This document shows, piece by piece, positions 58,156 through 64,000 of a stretch of 64,000 bases of DNA. Origin of the DNA: Mesorhabditis belari (Eukaryota > Nematoda > Chromadorea > Rhabditida > Rhabditidae). The stretch spans positions 549,501 through 613,500 of the forward strand of contig CAUEEP010000740.1 in assembly GCA_958450365.1 (NCBI GenBank). Direction: 5' to 3'. The stretch's first letter is position 1, and each line of letters opens with the position of its first letter. A program made the translations under genes and the position numbers. The notes beneath the pieces were generated by a model. The model searched no databases and was not told the origin of the DNA. It saw only the letters and a program-made list of their open reading frames with translations.

Positions 58156-60810
58156 TTATTGATACTGCGAAAACTTGCCCTCTTTCAATCCGAGGCATTT
58201 TCCCCATTCGCGGATGGAGATGGCTCCATTGTTGTCAGCATCACATCCCTCCAAGAACGGCTTGATGCAAGATTCCATTGGGATGACTGGAGCGGTGATT
58301 GGGATCAACTCGTGGTGGGAGACTTCCTGAAAATTTGATCTCTTGTCAAATGGAGGATCTTTAAATATAAAAGGGTTTTCTATCAATCACCGATGTGATC
58401 AACGTCTTAAAAATCGTTCTATATTTCCATAATGCCGGGTGTACAGTCGTGTAGTCTAACTTTAAACGAGCCGTTCTTCTTGCTGCTTTATGCTACAGTG
58501 TGCTACATGGTGTCAAACGATAGCGCTCAAAAGCTAGTATTTTTGGTATCAAAAGTTTGTTGGGAAAAAGTCTAGGGGCTGAGAAAACGAAGTTAGACTA
58601 GGCGATTGTAGGAGAAGGTGGTGTTAGAAGTTAGACGGTAGATCAAGTGAGCAATCAGTCTGATTCTGTTCTTATCAGTAAATATACGATAAATCTAGCT
58701 ATAGCTATAAAGTGTGTGTACAGAGATCATAATTAAACATTAAAATGTCATCATAAAGATAAGAATAAAGATAAGAATTGAAATCATTATCAAATAAACC
58801 TTATCATGTGGCTTCACATCCAAATCGCAGAATTTCCAGATGACTGGGTAGACGTGTTTCTTCTCATCGTCACTCTCAGCTTCCTAAATGTTTAAATTTG
58901 ATTTGATAGAGAGAAATAGATTTTTTTAAAGAGTTCACAATCCCTTACCTGCAACAATTCCTCCCACTCGAGCTTGTGCAACTCACGGCGTTTCTTCAAC
59001 TCGCGCATCACCTAGGAATGGCTTAGAAAATAAGCCAAAAAAAAATAAAGGCTTAGAAAATCTCCATATCTTTTCCATATTTATTTATCATTTATTATCA
59101 ATTTTCTTTTATTCACCTGGAAGAGCCAATCGCTCATTCTCTCCGGGAATTGAGCCATATGGTCGGCGGTGCACTCCTCCAATTTCTTGCATTCACCCAA
59201 ATACTCGAGGTGAACCTGAATATTGAATTTTATCAAAATTAGCATATATCATTTATTTTATTTACATATCGATTAAGGTTTAGTGTCAAATAGAAAATGA
59301 TAATTGCAATGAGAAATGGGAGATTTTGATTGGTCATTGGTCATTTCATTGGTCATTTCATTGGTCATCGGTCCGAAAAGTCATTGACCTCAAAATTTCC
59401 CCTTCCGCATTGCATTCTCATTTTCGATTTTCCACTAAACCTTAATCGAAATCAAATTTTCGGAATTGATATCGATATTTTTGAAAGTTCTCGACCTTAG
59501 CGTGACCATGCTTGGCACATTGTGGGCTCTTTCTCTTGCACAAGCACCGCTCGCGGTACAGATCGCACAGCGAAACGAAAGTCTCGTTGTTGTTGGCGCA
59601 CACCTGAAATTTGAGCATCAAAAAAAAATTGTGTTCTTAACCCAAATATATGTTCTGGCAATTTCAATTCAAAGTAGAATTTTCTATTAAATATCATTAA
59701 TATCATTAATATCATCAATATCTCCTCATCAATATCTCCTCATCAATAAATGAGTCAAACCTTGTCCATGGGATCTCCGTCAAGCTCAGGGCACTTGGCA
59801 ACGCACTCACAGGTGGGCTCGCCCTTCTTGTCGACAACGCATTCCTGGAATTCGAAAATTAGATAGATTAGATAGATTAGATAGATTTTTGTGAGTTTAA
59901 ACATTTCTGAGCCTAGCGTATTCATTCCAAAATTCTTTTTCGTGTCCTAGCTCAACTCAAAGCAAAGCTATAGTACGCTCAAAGCTTTTCGAAGTTGAAA
60001 AATTGATGTTTCGATGCATTTGCATCTGCTTTTCGACGGCATTAAGCTTTTTATTTTTAGTCTATATCATTATCTAAAGCATTTCTATAGAATAATTACG
60101 ATATTTTTCAAAAGAATAGAACAAACCTTTCCCCATCCGCACACATGATCCTCACAAGGGCTCTTCACGTCGGCTGAAATTCGACTTTTATCAAAAAAAA
60201 GATCTGGATATAGAAAAGAAATACTATTATCTAAATATACTATAATAAACTAATCATAGCTCTGAAAAATTGTGTTTTTGTTAAGTGGATCAAGAATCAG
60301 AGCTCAGAAATGGCATAAGATCAACGAGAAGCTAAATATACAAATCTCTTGCAGATTCCCCCACTTTTCTTCTCCTGTGATTGGGGTCTTTGTGGCCTCT
60401 TTGCCTCCTTCGATTTCGGTGTTTTCTCCTCATCAATATCCTCCAAAAGCGACTCTAACTCGTCCCAATCATTGCCCTTCTTTGCCTAAAGATATATTAC
60501 TTTTTAAAATTCTATCCGCACATTCTGAATGATTTACAGTAAAAAACTTGTCTGCTGTTTCAAAAAAAAAGAAAGAAATAAAGCCAGAGACTTGTGCAAA
60601 TGGAAAGAATGGAAAGGAAAAGAAAAGAAAAAAGCCAAGAATGGAAAGAATACTATGAAAAGAATTTAAACTTTCGAATAAGAATAAGTATTCGAAATTG
60701 CTTCCATTTTTCCGTATTTCCCCTTGACTCACCTTTTTGGCGGCATCGATGACATCGGAGAATAAAAGAAGACCGAGAAAAGCGGCAAGAATCACCGTCG
60801 AGGATCTCAT
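58156..60810 (-). CDS. ost-1: SPARC/osteonectin, basement-membrane glycoprotein
   Basis: About nine exons from the ATG at 60810 to the TAA at 58156. Residues 1-22 are a signal peptide (MRSSTVILAAFLGLLLFSDV, IDA). An acidic region follows (DWDELESLLEDIDEEK), then a follistatin-like Cys-rich module (PCEDHVCGWGKECVV, CECVAKCPE, CANNNETFVSLCDLY, CLCKRKSPQC). The alpha-helical extracellular Ca-binding domain comes next (LEYLGECKKLEECTADHMAQ; MREL..ELHKLEWEELLQ), and the last exon carries the EF-hand pair with CDADNNGAISIREW and ends LGLKEGKFSQYQ. SPARC binds Ca2+ and collagen IV and is secreted by muscle in nematodes. TTCTTTAG stands one base before the ATG. A repeat copy lies in the last intron. 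Confidence 0.94.
58430..58620. mobile_element. Diverged copy of the element also present at 23811-24034
   Basis: Shared text in the same order: GTGTAGTCTAACTTT-like start, CTTCTTGC/CTTCTCGAC, TTTATGCTACA, GGTNTCAAA, ATAGC, TTTTTGGTATCAAA and AGACTA.GCGA.TGTA near the end. The ends are partly inverted (TAGTCTA...TAGACTA). It lies in a SPARC intron. Confidence 0.6.
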
Positions 60811-63800
60811 CCTAAAGAACAATCAATTCAACAATTCAACAATTGAATGGGTATTGAAAGAAATTGAAAGAAATTGAAAAACATTTTAATAAAAAGTTTC
60901 ATCTGTCAGAGTATTTCTCTTAAGTAGCACGTTTTCTAAAGACATCAACATTCAACATCAACAACATTTAAAGACATCTCAACTCAACTACTATAACCTT
61001 TTCTCTACTCGTTCCCTCTTCTGCACCCTTTTCAAATCCTTACAGAAAGATATCAAGTTGATCTATTAAATAAAATATAGAAGCCAAAGATTACGGTAGT
61101 TTTGAAACGTTTTTAAAAGCGCATTAGGTTGACAGACTTGATTCCTGACTTGATAGACTTGATAGAAATCTAGAAATTTGCATAAATAGGAAAAAATCTT
61201 GAATGAATTAAATGAAAATGAGTGAGATTGAAGTGGAAAGTTGGTCTGTTGATGGGAGGAAGAAAGGGATGGGGCCTTCGATAGACACAAAACTAGTGAG
61301 GGGAGGAGCAACAGCCACTCTTCCTCGGCCACCTCCAAGCCATCTCCCAACTCCTCCCGGCTTTTCCCTTGCACATTTTCTCACAATTTGATCGATCACA
61401 TCTCTCTCAGAGAACTCTAATAAAGAAAGAACCAAGAATTTAATCCATAAGTTCACTGGCTAACTCTGTAAAAGCTATTGCTTTTTGGACTTATTTTACT
61501 TGTCAATGCTTAAGTCTTAAAGTCAGCTTTGTACTGAAATTTTTGCTTTAACTGAAGACGAACAAAAGTTGCATTAAGCGACGAGAAAGACAAGAAAGAA
61601 AAACAAGAAAGATTTGATTTCAATCGATCAACCAATGTACACTCTTTTGCGGTTCACAGATTGTCGAAGAAGCTCAGAAGTCTTCGTTCATCTATCCCCG
61701 AATCCCATAACTATTTTTCAATCTCGTTTTTGTGGAGAACACTTGTCTAAAATCGGTTCCAAGAGATTTAGTAAAAACTCTCGAGAAATATGGTGTGTAA
61801 GCTGGGAAATGAAAAGAAGAGAGAATGGGAGACTCTTTTTGAGTCTCTGTTTTCGATGGTCTTCTTCCGATTGGAAGGGAGGACAGCTGCCAGTGATTCT
61901 TTTTTCTCTTTCTTTTTCCCAAACTTCTTTGCGTACCGTACACAACTCCAGAGAGGGAGAGAGATGGAGCTGCAACTGGAAGAAAGGAGAAAAGGAAGGA
62001 GAAAAGAAAGTAGAAAAGAATCTCGATCGTTTCTCTCAGACCCATCCATTCTCTTCTTTTCCTTTCCCGATCTGGCTCAAATCCCTTTCTTCCCTTCAAC
62101 TCTTTGATGACAATCTGTCCATCGAAAATGTCTCCATTTTTTTTTCAATCGAAACATTTACCAGCTGGCAGGTGACAGGGCACATTGGTCTTCGAGAAGA
62201 GAACGTTTACAGTGCACAAAGATGCACAGTGCTTTATAATAAACATGTACACAGTTACAGTATACAGCTAAACAATTGTGACACACAGTCTTTATTCAGA
62301 ACGAGTTGATCTCTTGCAGGTACAAGGCATGAAATCTTGGCACTTTGCACGTCATAACTTTAGTACAAGACATCTTTGAGTCAAGTGAAGCCAGATGGCA
62401 ATGGGTTCTCTAAAAGATGGGTGATTTAGAAAACTATCATATTCCTTTCTTTAGCTTTATCCATTCTGCTTCTCGTTGATCTCTGATCCACTTAACAAAA
62501 CCACAATTATTCAGAGGTGACAAATACTCAATACTTTTTGGCTGAAACTCAATAACCTCGAGGAATCGGATCTCAGAACATATATGAAATCGGAGAAAAA
62601 AAGGGTGCCAGGTCGAGACGATTCCCTCCCTTTCTAATGGGTAAAGAAAGAAAAGAAAAGAAAGAGTTGATCCGTCTATATCTTTCCTTTCTTTCTTTCT
62701 TTTGGTCCCCTATTACACTGTCGTTTTGAGACCACTTGGGGAAGCTCACCGCTGGCGAGGAGAAAGACCCCAATTCATATAGAGAACAACTCACTGGGGG
62801 GATGAGAATTCGCTCGTCCAAGGGGATTTCGTTTATTGATGGATGAGGAAAATCATAAAGATACAAAAGGGATATCGTTTCTACCATCCATTGGTAAGAA
62901 AGAGTTGATCCATCTATATCTTTCCTTTCTTTCTTTCTTTTGGTCCCCTATTAAAAACGACAGTGTAAAGATACAAAAGTGGTATCGTTTCTACCATCCA
63001 TTTACAGTAATAAGGGTTTTATCATTCAGCTATTTCGTTTACAAATGACAAAACTGAATGAATTCTTTGACTAGAGTGTGTCCATACCGACTTCTATGAA
63101 CTGTGAACTTGCCTCTAACTGTAATGCGTAATCTTGCCTCTAACTTTTATCGATTCTACTTTAAATCTTTTCGATATCCTTTGTAAAACCTCATAGAATC
63201 AAAATAAAATAGATATTTTACGATAAAAACTAGAGCAAGAGTACGATAGTTTCTAAAAGTTGACAAACGTTTGCCTATTTTAGAGCCTACTGTCAACTTT
63301 TGCCTATTCTACAAACGATAGAGTGAAATCGATTCTTTTCAAGGCCCTAAACATTTCCTAATCGTAATAAAATAGCAAATCTTTTCTTTTCGTCGTTTTG
63401 TTTATAAATTGTGCATTGACATTTGGGATCTCTTTCCCTCTTTTTGTCCGCTCCTTGAGATTTTTCTAGAGAGACTTGGGTCAAAATAGAGCCCAAACGG
63501 GATTCCCCTTTTCTCCCAAAAGCTACTAAGCCTCGGATTTGAAACGTTAAAACATGAGCGATGGAGTGTCGATTCCCCTCTTCAATCTTCAGTGCATCGA
63601 TATCTCGATCCAGCTTTCCTTGATCTTCCCCTCAATTCCTCTCTTCTCTCAGTCAATCTCTGTTGTAACCCAACTGTTTGTGTGACTCACACCATTCATC
63701 ATTTCAAATAAGATTGTGCAATGAAAATTTCCCCCTCAAAAAGCATTGGTTTATTTATTGGCTAACAAGGGGAAACAAATAAAACAGACATTGACGCTGC

Positions 63801-63872
63801 TCATTGATAAAGATCAAGAAAATCCCGAACAAAAGAAATTTTGAATTGACTTTACCGTAATCATTTTCTATT
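60811..63872. other. Gene-poor region upstream of SPARC
   Basis: Contains purine/pyrimidine-rich tracts (61215-61380, 61970-62100) that open several overlapping ORFs on both strands without splice context or family similarity. The part next to 60810 should hold the SPARC promoter. Apart from the duplication at 62655-63003, I see no feature. Confidence 0.5.
62655..63003. repeat. Interleaved direct duplication with a CT-rich block
   Basis: AAGAAAGAGTTGATCCGTCT and the CTTTCTTTCTTTCTTTTGGT tract at 62655-62712 recur at 62898-62952. AAAGATACAAAAGGGATATC at 62856-62890 recurs at 62966-63001. The 15-mer around CACTGTCGTTTT appears inverted beside the second copy. This indicates a rearranged segmental duplication. 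Confidence 0.7.
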
Positions 63873-64000
63873 TTGGGGGTAGGCTACTTTGCGCCAAATT
63901 TTTTTGCGCAACAGGGTCATTTGCGCAACTGGATCGTTCGCGCAACTCGCTATAACTTTCTTCTAGCTGGACCAATCTTTATCATTTTGGTTTCATTTTG
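63873..64000. mobile_element. Foldback MITE of the GCGCAAC family, left half, cut by the window end
   Basis: Begins TTTTGGGGGTAGGCTACTTT and continues with TTTTTTTGCGCAACAGGGTC, ATTTGCGCAACTGG and ATAACTTTCTTCTA, matching the left arm of the element at 11224 almost base for base up to the loop. The right arm would lie outside the window. Confidence 0.9.

Noticed and set aside
61614..62309. 231-residue ORF and its overlapping opposite-strand ORFs
   Set aside because: The region is purine/pyrimidine-biased, which opens frames on both strands; no domain, splice pattern or start context supports coding.

Overview
The window is nuclear DNA of a nematode, most likely a rhabditid. Protein-coding genes are split by many very short introns (often 41-60 bp) with GT...TTTCAG borders. 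Several start codons sit only 0-12 bases after a TTTTAG/TTTCAG acceptor with no upstream exon, as expected for spliced-leader trans-splicing. The base composition is A/T-rich. The recognisable genes are animal genes with clear nematode orthologues: Rap1, SPT5, metaxin-2, SPARC, a GLO-4-like RCC1 protein, a Patched-related protein, an SLC1 transporter and OTUD5. I cannot name the species.

Layout. 1-5.9 kb: repeats and one small secreted-protein candidate (-). 5.9-8.2 kb: rap-1 (-). 10.2-10.9 kb: a HIG1-domain protein (-). 11-13 kb: foldback elements. 13.2-18.2 kb: a Golgi-type glycosyltransferase (Glyco_transf_49 family, +) whose introns hold a mariner nested in another element plus three more elements. 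18.5-26.5 kb: a Yippee gene (YPEL5 type) followed by two tandem OTUD5-like deubiquitinases (+), separated by a nest of foldback elements. 27.0-29.9 kb: an Egalitarian-like protein (-) with an apparent frameshift. 31.9-33.1 kb: a two-CDGSH mitochondrial iron-sulfur protein (+). 33.4-39.7 kb: a Patched-related sterol-sensing-domain protein (-). 41.2-45.2 kb: an SLC1 (glutamate-transporter family) protein (-). 45.3-45.6 kb: a small ORF (-). 45.7-50.5 kb: spt-5 (-). 51.0-51.9 kb: metaxin-2 (+). 52.1-57.4 kb: a GLO-4-like RCC1-repeat protein (+). 58.2-60.8 kb: SPARC (-). 60.8-64 kb: no gene seen; the window ends inside a foldback element.

The genes do not form one pathway. Local links are possible operons, judged from AATAAA-to-next-start spacing near 100 bp: YPEL5 to OTUD5-A, metaxin-2 to glo-4, and spt-5 to the small ORF. 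Gene models were built by hand from reading frame, splice signals and family similarity. For most single genes the exon phases close exactly; weaker spots are stated in each entry.

I found no new biochemical system. What stands out is the mobile DNA: a nested pair of mariner-type elements whose transposase has lost a catalytic Asp, several unnamed foldback families with two or more copies in the window, a terminal-inverted-repeat element carrying a reverse-transcriptase fragment, a candidate solo LTR, and tRNA-like repeats in introns.
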